A stretch of DNA of 64,000 nucleotides, taken from Triatoma infestans (taxonomy: Eukaryota > Arthropoda > Insecta > Hemiptera > Reduviidae). The first letter of the stretch is position 1. Every line of letters starts with the position of its first letter. Shown in pieces: positions 29,778-39,626 of this stretch. A program made the translations under genes and the position numbers. The notes under the pieces are model-generated. The model made no database searches. It saw nothing but the letters and a program-made list of their open reading frames with translations, and was not told the DNA's origin. Where the stretch lies: the NCBI GenBank assembly GCA_011037195.1, contig JAAEAF010000238.1:310001-374000 (forward strand). Direction: 5' to 3'.

Positions 29778-30110
29778 ATGGCTGATGTATGGGAGAGAAT
29801 AGTTGCTCTGGAGAATTATCAAAAATTTAAAAATAAATTTTCCTCCATGAATGTAGATGATGACGGTCCTGATTTTATCAAGAAAATGTTTGTCTTAAAC
29901 CAGCAGTTATTGACGTTGCAAGAATATTCGAAGAAATTTATTGAAAAAGCGTCTAATGGTCACTATAAACAATGCATTTGGTCAAAGTCTAAAGAGAGAC
30001 GTGCTGATATATGTATCTGTACTATTATATATGAACATGGAATGCGCATTAAATTAGATCTAATTGATCTATTTGGAAATAGCGAAGGATGTTGTCCTTG
30101 TGGTTTGTGA
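29778..30110 (+). CDS. ORF A homologue of Polinton-2
   Basis: From ATG 29778 (MADVWERIVALENYQKFKNKF), 110 aa, intact. It shares with Polinton-1 ORF A the NYxxF segment, a helical centre, YKQCIWSKS (Y-x-x-C-[IV]-W-S) and a D-I-C-I-C pair, and adds a C-terminal CCPCGL. Same terminal position and inward orientation. Function unknown; the Cys pairs may bind zinc. Confidence 0.6.
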   Translation: MADVWERIVALENYQKFKNKFSSMNVDDDGPDFIKKMFVLNQQLLTLQEYSKKFIEKASNGHYKQCIWSKSKERRADICICTIIYEHGMRIKLDLIDLFGNSEGCCPCGL

Positions 30111-30224
30111 AGTGAATTTTTTTTGTATATGATGTGTGTGAGTAAAACTTCATGTTTAAATAATTGTAAAAAAAAAACTTTGTTTGAAATATATTAAAAA
30201 TTTTTTTAAATTTTTTCTCCAAGT

Positions 30225-30365
30225 ATTTAAATTCATTTCCAAGTATTTAACACATCTTTCCTTATGTTCACTTAAGTATGCTTCAAGTGCTCAATATATA
30301 CCACACCCATCACACTGTTTAAAAATCTGGAGGACGTTGTCCTCATAGTTTTATGTGCTGGTTAA
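30225..30365 (-). pseudogene. Decayed second copy of the CHHC-finger gene
   Basis: On the minus strand, short frames read QRPPDF, then QCDGCGIY followed by a stop and LSEHKERCVKYLE. These align with QNPDF, RCEGCGVYW and LEEHQKRCIKF of the intact gene at 30613-30822. The N-terminal finger is not recognisable. It shows the gene was once duplicated in tandem. Confidence 0.5.
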
Positions 30366-30612
30366 GAAAAAAATTTATGTGATAAAATGTAAGGAATAAA
30401 ATAAAATAAAATTTCATTTTTAATACATTTTTATTTTGTTTAGTTTTAATACACTTTTAACTATATATATTCAACTATATATACACTTTTAACTAATACT
30501 TTTAACAAAATCTTCTCCTGAGTATACTAAAACAAAAGAACGAAAAAAAAATGAAAACAAAAAAAAAACAAAAGTTTTATGAAAGAAAAAAATAAAGTAC
30601 TCACAATCTTAT

Positions 30613-30822
30613 TTATAAATCGTTAAATTGATGTAATAAATCTTGAAATTCTTTAAATTTAATGCATCTTTTTTGATGCTCTTCTAATTGCAGTATGGGC
30701 GCCCAATACACCCCACACCCTTCACATCTTTTGAAGTCGGGGTTCTGCCGCGAACATTTATAAAGATGCGGTATGAGCCGCGTCCTTTTTATAAAGTGTA
30801 GCGGGCTTATTGGGCACCGCAT
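30613..30822 (-). CDS. CHHC zinc-finger protein (GTSF1/U11-48K type)
   Basis: A 69-aa protein with an N-terminal finger of exact spacing C-x5-H-x9-H-x3-C (CPISPLH...HLYKC, residues 3-23) and a second Cys/His cluster, RCEGCGVYW...EEHQKRC. The CHHC finger is known from the U11-48K splicing protein, the TRM13 methyltransferase and the GTSF1 family, which binds RNA and assists Piwi proteins. The length is much shorter than GTSF1 (about 165 aa, two fingers). It lies between ORF A and the exo/BIR gene, a slot with no equivalent in Polinton-1. RNA binding is likely; a role against piRNA silencing is speculation. Confidence 0.6.
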   Translation of the reverse strand: MRCPISPLHFIKRTRLIPHLYKCSRQNPDFKRCEGCGVYWAPILQLEEHQKRCIKFKEFQDLLHQFNDL

Positions 30823-31120
30823 TACTATAACAAAGAAAAGTTATATATATAAAATAATAAAATAAAAGTTATATATATAAAAAAAGTTTTACGAAAGAAA
30901 AAAGTACTCACAATCCATATCTCTATCGTGGATGCGTATTTCAGGCATTGTATGAGAACTAATATAACTACTGGACCTGGAGAGATATATATATACGTAC
31001 TAGACCCCACTCCAGGTAGAAAAGATGTGTGGGTGAATCATACCGGCATGGGAGAAAATAAATGGGTAAAAAAAGAAGATAAATTTTTATATAAAAAAAT
31101 ATTTTTATTAAACAATTGTT

Positions 31121-31578
31121 TTAAATTCCATTTTTCACAATCCATACACATTTAGGATTTCGCGATTTATAGATATAGCAGGGGCAGTTTTTAATTAAAT
31201 AAATTGCTATTTCGGTTTTGCAATAAACACAATTAACCACATTATCTTTTAGTTTAATAAATACATTAAATGAAAGTATCTCTTCACTTACATCTAATTG
31301 ACAATTTTTAAATGTATTTAATCTAACTTCATATACATCAAAATCTATTAATGAACTGTTTTCCCTCATAGATTTAATTAACATTTTACAATTTTTTAAA
31401 GCACAATCAAATTTATCATTAATTAACATATTATGATAGTCACATTTACTCTCATTATACTTGATGGATTTTATACTAGGACAACCAAAATTTTCTAAAT
31501 TAAAAACAGTTTTTCCAATATGTTCACTTAGAAAATTACACTTTTCCAGTCCTTTGCTATGAGAGAAACATTTTAATG
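31121..31578 (-). pseudogene. Exo/BIR-like protein, C-terminal part
   Basis: Continues the gene started at 32714 after a LINE insertion. Conserved with Polinton-1: KGLEKCNFL, KTVFNLENFGC, a CDYHN motif, then the BIR-like segment R-x-x-TF, VNCVYC and a terminal CVW. The third zinc ligand is Tyr instead of His (C-x2-C-x16-Y-x6-C), and the W after TF is lost, so this copy probably does not fold as a zinc BIR. Confidence 0.6.
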
Positions 31579-32438
31579 CAAATATTTGCAAAACAAAGGG
31601 TGCTGCCCAAATAGATCGGGTTGCTAGACACACAGCGTACCAATCAGTCAATCAAGATATATAGATAAAGTGGAAAAAAAAGAAGTCAACACCAATACTA
31701 CACTATTGAGAGATCCTCAATTCGTCAGGCAAAAAAAAGAAAATCGTTCCTAACACTAATACAATATGTCAACAGAATAAAATAAAATAAAATAAACCAA
31801 ACCAGCAACAGAAACATCCAAATCAGAATAATAACATATCATAATCATACAATACCAACAAATAAGCGGGCAGAACAATCAAACTCATGTCCCGTAGATG
31901 TGGTGGTGGATAATGCCAATCGAGTCCACAATGATAGACTCCGCCAAGGCCTCCAACTTCCTCAGATCAATCCCTAGCTCCTGAAGGAAGCTGAAAGTCA
32001 GCTTAGGGATGACACCTCGGGCACCGAACCAGAGACCCCGAACCCGAAACTCTCGGTCACCGAAGTCATGGAACCTCTCTTTCAAGAAGGGGACACAACT
32101 CTCATATATACCTTTTTTTTCCAAGTCCACCTTCTCCGCCTGGTCCGGGTCATTGCTCTCGAATCTCACGGTCGGGTCGAGGACTAGAGCCGATCTGTCG
32201 CGGTCATGAAGGGCGACTATATCGGCATACCTCGTCGATCCCGCTGAGTCGATGCAATAAACTTCCTAAAAGCATGTATATCCTTTTTCCTTCAGGAGCC
32301 GAATTAGCTCGTGCTTGACCTTATGGTGGCGTCGAGTGATAAGGAGGGAGTTAAATGGGCATTTTCCCAGCACATGAGCTAATTCGAAGTTGCATAACTA
32401 TATTTTTATTTTTATTCGGAGTTGCATAACTATATTTA
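31579..32438 (-). mobile_element. 5'-truncated R2-like LINE inserted in the exo/BIR gene
   Basis: On the minus strand the 3' end of a non-LTR retrotransposon with a restriction-like endonuclease: a segment with H-x-x-VKHELIRLLKEKGY, then ADIVAL and LVLDPTVRFE (PD-(D/E)-type residues), then a conserved tail LWFGARGVIPKLTFSF (32169-31885). Its 3' UTR with (TTTTA)n runs to about 31600. At the 5' junction the target sequence AAATATAGTTATGCAACTCC occurs three times (32395-32470). Confidence 0.7.
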
Positions 32439-32714
32439 TTATTCTTCTGGAGTTGCATAACTATATTTCAAAGTTAAAAATTTTAATTTATAAGATAATT
32501 GATCATAGTCCACCTCACCATCTTCCCACTTGATTCCATGGAGATTTCGGAAGACCCATCTGTTAGGTGGTGAATTAGGTTCTCCAAATGTTGGTGGTTT
32601 GAAAATCCAGTGCTTCTCTACACCATCAAAGTCCACTATTGCTAATTCTTTTACAATATAATACCCCTTCTTAGTTTGGTAACACTGAATATCAATCACT
32701 ACAGATTCACACAT
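32439..32714 (-). pseudogene. Exo/BIR-like protein, N-terminal part
   Basis: From ATG 32712-32714 (MCESVVIDIQCYQ...). It has the strand VVIDIQ with an acidic residue, VKELAIVD, HWIFKPPTFGEP and WVFRNLHGIKW, matching residues 1-90 of the Polinton-1 protein. The frame ends in the target duplication of the LINE. A TATATAAATA box lies at 32751-32760. The DIQ...KELA...FKPP layout resembles the first motif of DEDD exonucleases, but the remaining acidic motifs are not evident. Confidence 0.6.
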
Positions 32715-32808
32715 GATGAGGGAATGATTATTCTTCTGGAGTTGCAGCTGTATTTATATACAAGTAATCCACCTCTACTTTTTTTTTTCTTTTTTTTTTC
32801 TTTTTTTT

Positions 32809-34020
32809 TTATAATTTTCTGACCAGACCAGATAAAGGATTATATTCTACTATACTACCATGTAAAATTAATGCGTAGGCTGTAGTATTAGCTTTAAAAG
32901 CTTCACTACACTCAATTTCTAATCTAATGTCGACGGAAGATGATCTGATGGCTTCCGATTGACGTGAACAATCGATTACAATAATTGGTGCAATATTTTT
33001 GAAATTGTCTCTGGACATTAGTGGTTGGTTCGGTTTTCCATAATAACTATGTTGAAAATGTTGATACATGTAATACAAAAAGCTGAAATAGTTTTTTGAA
33101 AAATTCACATTCAAGTCATCATAAGGATAAATCTCTGAATTTAGGTGCAGTTTAACATTAGCAATATTATTTTGATCAAAAACTGTTGGGTCTACGAGTT
33201 GATTATTTTTTCTATTAGTCTGAAATGCTACAATTACGTAACGAGATTTTTCCAAATTTGTGGTTGTTTTTAAGGTCCATGTATGTTTGTTTGTGGTGGG
33301 TAGGGTAGGATATTCAATAATATCCCAAGATCTGAAAGCCATGTGCATAGCTACTCCTCTATTGATAAACTTCAAAAACTTCAACTTTTGTTGATCAGAC
33401 ACTTTTACATATGGGATTCTCCATTGTACTGATTTAAGCTTAATAGAAGCTTTAACGTCTGCGTTTTCGGTAACAATAGCATCATTATCACTTCTACTTC
33501 GATGTAATATTAGTTCGTGTCTTCCTTGTAGAATTATTCTATTATAATCTCCAAAAAAGCCTAAAACAGTATCTAACGGAATGCAGCCTTCAAAATTACC
33601 ATCATCATCAGCAAGCTTGATATTAGTATTGGGTTGCATCCAGCCAGCTATTTCCAATGCTTTGACTTTATCACTATTAAATGAAACATAACCTTTAAGA
33701 GTGCTAGCAATTCCTGGGTTACGGATGTGGTCAACTATTACTCCATTTAACTGATACTTGATCTCATCAAAGAGAAACATAAAAGCATTCCTTACTAATC
33801 TCACACTTAATTCTGGTTTAATTTCATCTTTATTTACTTGTCCTTGAATATAGAGAAAACTTTTTGAAGGAACTGTGAAAATATCCTGTTGTTGTACGGA
33901 AATAATTATCTCATCGGAATTGTCTAGTGATTGCGTAAACGGTTGGTGGGTGTGATATTCATAATTTATGATTCTCTCCTCAAACATAACTTCATCATTC
34001 ACATTTAATATTTCTTCCAT
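32809..34020 (-). CDS. Hexon / major capsid protein, intact
   Basis: A 403-aa Polinton/adintovirus major capsid protein, start ATG 34018-34020. It forms the double-jelly-roll capsomer of an icosahedral particle. Conserved landmarks against Polinton-1: NYEYHTHQPFTQSL near residue 18, FTVPSKSFLYIQG near 48, DEIKYQLNGV near 88, WRIPYVKVSDQQKLKFL near 218, and a C-terminal VIDCSRQSEAIRSSS near 350. The start overlaps the end of the small protein gene. Family assignment is by gene order and by comparison of the two copies; length is shorter than many Polinton hexons (about 500-650 aa). Confidence 0.85.
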   Translation of the reverse strand: MEEILNVNDEVMFEERIINYEYHTHQPFTQSLDNSDEIIISVQQQDIFTVPSKSFLYIQGQVNKDEIKPELSVRLVRNAFMFLFDEIKYQLNGVIVDHIRNPGIASTLKGYVSFNSDKVKALEIAGWMQPNTNIKLADDDGNFEGCIPLDTVLGFFGDYNRIILQGRHELILHRSRSDNDAIVTENADVKASIKLKSVQWRIPYVKVSDQQKLKFLKFINRGVAMHMAFRSWDIIEYPTLPTTNKHTWTLKTTTNLEKSRYVIVAFQTNRKNNQLVDPTVFDQNNIANVKLHLNSEIYPYDDLNVNFSKNYFSFLYYMYQHFQHSYYGKPNQPLMSRDNFKNIAPIIVIDCSRQSEAIRSSSVDIRLEIECSEAFKANTTAYALILHGSIVEYNPLSGLVRKL

Positions 34021-34157
34021 TTTGGTTTTACCGTAAGACCTAGTTGTTGTAAAAATCTAATCTTTGCAGGCGTTAATTTACAACGGACAGTCTGTTCAAT
34101 ACTGGATGGCCTGCTTTTAACGTCCTTGCTTTTATACGTTTGGAAATCAATACCCAT
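34005..34157 (-). CDS. Small basic protein bridging penton and hexon
   Basis: A 50-aa protein (MGIDFQTYKSKDVK...; ends with PKWKKY). Its ATG overlaps the last codons of penton and its stop lies inside the first codons of hexon, so it bridges the two capsid genes. The LTPAKIRFLQQLG motif near its C-terminus looks helical. The homologue in Polinton-1 begins identically (MGIDFQ) but has a shifted C-terminus. Likely a minor virion or assembly protein; unnamed. Confidence 0.6.
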   Translation of the reverse strand: MGIDFQTYKSKDVKSRPSSIEQTVRCKLTPAKIRFLQQLGLTVKPKWKKY

Positions 34158-34839
34158 TCTTCTTAAGGTGTAAACGTATGGTGATTACTTCTTCGCGAAA
34201 ATCTACTATGTTATTATCTTGATCCGTAAGAGTTAACGTAATATGATCAATTGTCTCTCCGGTGACTGGAAAATAAATGACTGGACTAGGCTCATGTACT
34301 AGCTTATATCCAGGAGGAACTGTAGGAGAAAATTCATATATAGTGTGTCCAGGTACTCCATTTCTGTACGAACCTACAGCTATATTGCAGTTTATGGCGA
34401 CCGTATTTACACTATGAATTTTCACTATTTCATCAGATTTATAAAATTTCATTTTATTCAACACTTCTTGTTTTGTGAATCCCAATAACGGACCAATTAA
34501 ATGCTCTTTATCGAAATGAGTTGGTTGAGTACACATTAATTCTACTTTTAAGGTGTTCACATTACCCCTCAGTTTTATTGAATCGGGAGCTGGCATATTC
34601 TTTTTTAAATATTCCGCTATAGCTTCAATCTCATAAGTGCCTGTAGGAATCTCAATCACTTTATCATCACCATAATGAAATTTATTATTAACATTTTCAA
34701 TTATATTTGGAATAGAGTGGTATGATTGAAAACTGAGTAAACCAATGGTGTAATTGCCTCTTTCTGATAAACTAATCGGTGGAAATATGTCAGCGCTCAG
34801 AAGGCTAGAAGCACCTGTTAAGGTAAATGTGTAAGACAT
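34147..34839 (-). CDS. Penton / minor capsid protein, intact
   Basis: A 230-aa single-jelly-roll vertex protein, ATG 34837-34839 (MSYTFTLTGASSLLSADIFP). Short beta-rich segments, LGFTKQEV, AINCNIAVGSY and YEFSPTVPPGYKLVHEP are conserved with Polinton-1, where the gene has one frameshift. It lies 23 bp from the protease stop and overlaps the small protein gene at its 3' end. Matches the Polinton penton slot. Confidence 0.8.
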   Translation of the reverse strand: MSYTFTLTGASSLLSADIFPPISLSERGNYTIGLLSFQSYHSIPNIIENVNNKFHYGDDKVIEIPTGTYEIEAIAEYLKKNMPAPDSIKLRGNVNTLKVELMCTQPTHFDKEHLIGPLLGFTKQEVLNKMKFYKSDEIVKIHSVNTVAINCNIAVGSYRNGVPGHTIYEFSPTVPPGYKLVHEPSPVIYFPVTGETIDHITLTLTDQDNNIVDFREEVITIRLHLKKNGY

Positions 34840-34861
34840 TACTAAATATCTTTAAACTGTG

Positions 34862-35211
34862 TTACACATTATTATAGAGAAATTGTAGACACAAATGTCC
34901 GCAATAAGGAGTATTCCACTTTTGATATCTACGTCGATTGTAAGTGATATTGCAATTCTTTAAATAGTGTAGCAATTCTAGAGGAGGCCTAAGGTTGCCA
35001 AATGGATCGAAGTAATTGTCAATATTACCTTTTTTAATGTAAGAAACTCAGTGAGTTCCCATATTCTCTATTGAGTCTAAATTTACTATACCACACTCAT
35101 TATTTTAGGAAATTTTGGTAAAGTATCACGCATGTAAACACCTCCAAAATTTGGTATATCTTTACCATATTTAATTAAATCTATGTTTATGAGCGCTCTA
35201 TTAGGAAGTAG
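34862..35211 (-). pseudogene. Adenain-type protease, broken
   Basis: The frame starts immediately after, and in phase with, the PLA2/core TGA (35212-35214) without an ATG. It holds GGVYMRDTLPKFP, a frame change near 35105, then GTH followed by a stop (the Trp after the catalytic His has become TGA at 35048-35050), then YFDPFGNLRPP and YCGHLCLQF with the Cys. A different set of lesions from Polinton-1. Not repaired here. Confidence 0.75.
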
Positions 35212-35951
35212 TCAATCTTTTTTTATGTAAAGACCATAGCCTTTGTTGTACGGTTTAAGATATAATCCTTCACCAATTTGCTGCTCTTCCATTTTTCTAT
35301 TATGTCTCCTCATCTCCTCCAAACGATCCCTTGCATTTTGTGTATCCTTAACTGCTTTAGCTATGGCTGATGCCCCACCAGCTAAACTTCCTAGTGCAGA
35401 TAACCCTGCGAATAAAGGTATAAGAAACGGGAGAACTCCACCAGTTCTTGGAACTGGCAGCACTCTTGGAATTTTTGCAGATTTCGTCTTTTTTACGATC
35501 TTTTTGCCTTTTTTAGGGCTTTTTTCGATGCATCTATAATTGACAATAAAGGTGAAGTTACACGTGCTGCTGTTATAACGTCTTTAATGGTTTTCCTTCT
35601 TTTCCTAACTCTCCCACCTAATTTCACTTTAGCTTTCATAGCGTTTGTCACCGCCCAAGCTGTTGCTTTTTCACCAAATGTTGCGTCACTAGCCTTCGTT
35701 CTTTGCCAAGCTTTTTCTGCCAGTGCAAGATCAGCCCTATGTCTTGATTCTAGATCTTTTTGTTGAGAGTATGCAATGTCGTGTTCTCTACAAGCTTCGT
35801 CTAAAGGGTTAATACCTCTATCACCACGTGCTAATCGTTTTTGCAATTTAGTTCCAGGCCCACAAAACCTATCGCCAAGTATATGTACTTCGAATGGTAA
35901 CCTGTTAATCACTGAATTTATAAGTCCTTTCCCAACTGCTTTTCTTCTCAT
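35212..35951 (-). pseudogene. PLA2/core protein, frameshifted
   Basis: From ATG 35949-35951 (MRRKAVGKGLINSV). The PLA2 domain is intact in the first frame: FCGPGTKL and CREHDIAY. A small indel near 35480-35495, in an A/T-rich run, shifts the frame; the second frame (to 35212) has VLPFLIPLFAGLSALGSLAG and ends QIGEGLYLKPY...KKD, then TGA-CTA. AVGKG at residues 5-9, LAGG and QIGEG repeat the candidate protease sites of Polinton-1. Confidence 0.75.
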
Positions 35952-35995
35952 TATGATGAAAATACTCTGCACGTAAACGTATTTATATTGTCGCG

Positions 35996-36686
35996 ATGCG
36001 TTTGGAAAAGCAAAGTGAACATTTACCTATTCTCAATCTACTCTCTGACTCAAAAATCGAACAAGTCAGTCGACATGGCACATTATTACCAAATAATATA
36101 CGAGCGCTGATTTGCGGTACGTCTGGATCTGGTAAAACTAACGTTATGGCTTGTTTACTTGTACAGCCAAATGGTCTGAAATTCGCAAACGTATATATAT
36201 GTAGCAGATCACTTCAACAAGAAAAATATTTATATTTAGAACAGGTTTTTAAACTTGTTCCAGAAATAGGATTTTATAAATTAAGTGGATACTCAACAAG
36301 TAATTGCTCTCGAAGAGGCTAAAACCAACTCTATTATAATTTTTGATGATATTGCAATGGATCAACAGGATATTATCAGACAATATTTCAGCATGAGTCG
36401 ACATAGATGGATTGACTGTTTTTATTTAACACAGAGTTATGCCCGAATACCTAAACATCTTATACGTGATAATGCCAATTTTATTATACTTTTCAAACAG
36501 GATGATTTAAATCTAAAACATGTTTTCAGTGATCATATAAGTTCACCTGACATATCATTTGATAAATTTAAACATATATGTTACATTTGTTGGGAAGAAC
36601 CTTATGGATTTATAACTATAGATAAAACAAGAGATTTAAGCAACGGTAGATTCCGGAAAGGTTTGGACACATTTATCTATATATAG
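35996..36686 (+). pseudogene. Packaging ATPase, frameshifted
   Basis: First frame 35996-36322 (MRLEKQSEHLPILN) with Walker A GTSGSGKT; second frame about 36285-36686 with Walker B IIIFDD and QSYARIPKHLIRDNAN, ending GLDTFIYI. The change lies near 36275-36290. Otherwise close to the intact Polinton-1 ATPase. Its last codons contain the TATA box of the next gene. Confidence 0.8.
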
Positions 36687-36715
36687 ATAGAAAAAATGGA
36701 GAATTCCAGTACATC

Positions 36716-37657
36716 ATGGACCCTAAGGTCACTAAACAACTTATTAAAACTTCTAAATCACTGCGTGCAAAATTCAAAAGCATGAAACGAGGTTTTCAGT
36801 TATCACAGGAGGAACTAGAAAAAAGTTTTAAACCCATTATTGAACCACTTCAAGAATTAGTTCATGAGAAAAAAAAGCCTAAAAGAGAGATAATTAAAAA
36901 AGAAGAGATGACATTTAAAGATGAGAATGTATGTTTACTCCACTAAAGCAAGAATCCACATCAACCCCCATCCAAAAGATGATGAAAAGAGAGGAGGAAG
37001 AGAAGATGACTCATCTGAAACAAATACAACAATATGATACAGAAAAATTAAAAGAAAGTTTGGAACAGCAAGGAAAGATAGGTCCAATGATTAAACCATA
37101 TTTATTTAAACTTATTGATTCAGAAACTAGTGATATGGATGATAGATATGGCATTCGAGTACAATCAAAAGGAGATAGGCAATAGGTAATGCAAAAGTAA
37201 CAATTGATGGTGATAATATTAATGTGAATGATAAATGGTATGAAGGTACACCAGGTTTATTTCAATTGTTGTTTTTAAAAAAGCCTACCGATTATTCTGA
37301 TAAAGACTTGGAAAACTATAAAAATATCTTAGAAGATAGCAATGCGCACAAAAAACAGTTTAGTGAGGAAAAAGGTGTTAGTGTTAGTCGAGGATTGAAG
37401 TATAAAAATATTATTGCTCCTCTATTTTCTAAAAAAACCTCCGCCTCCACAAGTCGAACACCGACATTAAGATCGAGAAAACTACTGGGAAAGGTATGAT
37501 AGAAGGGCAAAGTATTTATGAATATTGGGATGATCCTATTGAATTAGTGGACCGTCTCCAGCTTTTATATTCATCCACCAGTGCAGGACATACTGGTCAT
37601 GAAAACGAAATCCAATCTATAATCGAGGAGTTAAGAGAGGCGGATATTATTTATTAA
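36716..37657 (+). pseudogene. DUF8207-like protein, several breaks
   Basis: ATG 36716 (MDPKVTKQLIKTSKSL). Frames change near 36930, near 37170 (after DRYGIRVQ) and at 37485-37497 inside the LLGK/G junction. All conserved blocks are present: helical N-terminus, DDRYGIRV, WYEGTPGLFQLLF, then YEYWDDP and GHENEIQSIIEELREADIIY to TAA at 37655-37657. The linker between domains is shorter than in Polinton-1. Confidence 0.65.
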
Positions 37658-37698
37658 AGAGTGTATAGGACAATGTGTATTGTAGCTTGACTTTCAAC

Positions 37699-38132
37699 AT
37701 GTCCATCGATAAGTTTGGCAGATCATTACACAAAATGAATAATGCATTTTATACCAGTGATGATGAACATGGTGATTATATTGATTTTCAAAATAAACGT
37801 TTAGTCGGAGTAACTAATCCACTAAGTAATTTTGAGGCTGTTAATAAAGGATATCTTGAACAATGTGTAAAAAAAAATGAACTCGACCATTTAATCAAAC
37901 CATATATAGATCAATTAGAACTTAAAACAAAGTCATTTTTGGAAGAGAAATTGAAAAAATATATCACAGAAGAATATCTTTTTGACATTTATGATCAGAC
38001 ACGAAAAACGGCTACAAATGAATTGGTAATGGATATATAATGGATGTAATACAGCGAAGATTGATGATGATAAACCCAAATATTCGTTTAACATCAGCTA
38101 TCTTAACACCAGTTTTCGACTATAACCTGTGA
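37699..38132 (+). pseudogene. Fibre-like protein, frameshifted
   Basis: ATG 37699 (MSIDKFGRSLHKMN). FQNKRLVGVTNPLSNFEAVN repeats the fibre-like NKR..GV..P....AVNK motif. The frame stops at 38038-38040 and the C-terminal block (NPNIRLTSAILTPVFD) continues in another frame to 38132. A second partial copy of this 3' end follows at 38134-38250, showing a tandem duplication of about 114 bp before the integrase gene. Confidence 0.5.
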
Positions 38133-38237
38133 TGATGAACATGGTGATTATATTGATTTTCAAACGAAAAAAAACTTACAAATGATTTTGTTCAAATATT
38201 CGTTTAACGTCAGCTATGTTAACACCGGTTTTTCGAC

Positions 38238-38245
38238 TATAAATA
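38238..38245 (+). promoter_or_regulatory. TATA box of the Polinton-2 integrase
   Basis: TATAAATA lies 55-62 bases before the integrase ATG at 38300, in the duplicated segment behind the fibre-like gene. Confidence 0.4.
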
Positions 38246-38299
38246 AGGATGTAAAGATATAGCTGTCGCAAGAGATTGTGTAAGACATTAAGAGTTAAC

Positions 38300-39260
38300 A
38301 TGTCAATTAAGGAAGCTGTGGTGAATGAACTTCATAGGCCAGCACGTGTTCATTACCCCCGACGACGTACTTTACTCAAAGGGGTAAATGACCTTTATCA
38401 GGCAGACTTGATAGAAATGATACCTTTTGCTCGTGTAAACAAAAATTACAAATATTTATTAACAGTGATTGATTGTTTTTCCAAATACACCTGGGTGGAA
38501 CGTTTGAAAACTAAAAGAGCTCAAGATGTAACTCATGCAATGGAAAAGATTTATCTGAGCGAGTTCCTAAGAAAATTCAGACGGACAATGGAAAGGAGTT
38601 TTATAACATTCATTTTAAGAAACTTATGAAAAAATATAATATAAATCATTACAGTACTTTTAGCACAATTAAAAGTTCAATTGTTGAGCGATTTAAGAGA
38701 ACATTCAAATCTATGATGTATCGCTTATTCAGTCTACAAGGTAGTTACAAATATATAAATCGTTTACCAGATCTAGTAAAAGCGTATAACAATAGAGTTC
38801 ATCGAACTATTAAAATGAGATCGGCGGAAGTGAATGAAAGTAATGCCTCATCTCTTTTAACTGAAGTTTATTCATACAAAGGTGAAAGAAAGGATAAGCA
38901 ACGTTTTAAGGAAGGAGATTTTGTACGTATTTCAAAGAGTAGAACTATTTTTTCAAAAGGTTATACACCTAATTGGTCTACTGAAATATTTAAGGTGAAA
39001 ACTGTTCGCAAAACTATACCCTACACTTACATTTTGGAAGATATGGCTGGAATGCCTATAAAAGGCGCGTTTTACGCTCCCGAATTGCAAAAAACTAAAC
39101 ATAAAAATGTATATCTTGTAGAAAAAATATTGAGACGGAAGAATAATAAATTATTCGTAAAATGGATTGGGTTTAGCAATAGCAAAAATTCCTGGGATTC
39201 ATGTAGACCATTTAGTATAACGATAAATTGCATGTACAAAAAAATTGTAAACAATTTAGT
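38300..39260 (+). pseudogene. Polinton integrase, broken
   Basis: ATG 38300 (MSIKEAVVNELHRPARVHYP). The first frame to 38629 covers YQADLIEM (first Asp) and IDCFSKYTW; a change near 38555-38575 shifts the frame just before the TDNGKEF block. The second frame (38626-39270) has SSIVERFKRT (Glu) and the chromodomain-like VEKILRRKNNKLFVKWIGF, after which homology ends. Non-functional. Confidence 0.85.
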
Positions 39261-39620
39261 AAAATTCTAAATTGTATGTAAAAAATGGCTATATGTGAAC
39301 AATGCATTAAAGAAATGAATTGTACGTAATAAAGATAAAATTGTACGTAAAAATGGATAAGTTAAAATTTAAAATTGTATGTAAAAATGTATACAATGTA
39401 ATAAAATTTGTATTCAAGATAAATTGTACACAAAACAGTTGAATACCTCATTTTATTAAATATAAATTGTACGTAAAAAAAATTGGTAAATTATAAACAA
39501 TTTAATAATAAACTTTTAATATAAATTGTAAAATTATTATTTCAAATAAAGACGTGTTTTTTTTTTTTTCAAGTCCAACTCTTATTATTCTTACTAATGT
39601 GTCTAATAAATTTGGATTTA
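39261..39620. repeat. AT-rich degenerate repeats after Polinton-2
   Basis: The phrase AAATTGTA[CT]GTAAAAA recurs about eight times between 39265 and 39500. There is no ORF A/B or terminal inverted repeat, so this is either degraded Polinton right arm or flanking satellite-like DNA. Confidence 0.45.
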
Positions 39621-39626
39621 TAATGA

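Larger units (their letters stand above)
29275..39260 (-). mobile_element. Polinton-2: second PolB-less Polinton, right arm truncated
   Basis: The left terminus AGTAGGTAAAA at 29275 matches that of Polinton-1 (first 11 bases) and abuts a (GT)n tract; TGTGAG (29269-29274) would be the target hexamer but no partner is found. Gene order is Polinton-1 inverted: ORF A (+), CHHC finger, exo/BIR, hexon, small protein, penton, protease, PLA2/core (all -), then ATPase, DUF8207-like, fibre, integrase (+). Homology ends in the integrase chromodomain near 39200, so the right repeat is lost. No PolB. Proteins differ from Polinton-1 by roughly a quarter of residues, so the copies are separate insertions. 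Confidence 0.85.

Noticed and set aside
30928..31155. Plus-strand frame with YVLDPTPGRKDVWVNHTGMG between the CHHC and exo/BIR genes
   Set aside because: The tail looks protein-like, but it overlaps the 3' end of the exo/BIR gene, has no counterpart in Polinton-1 and matches no family I know.
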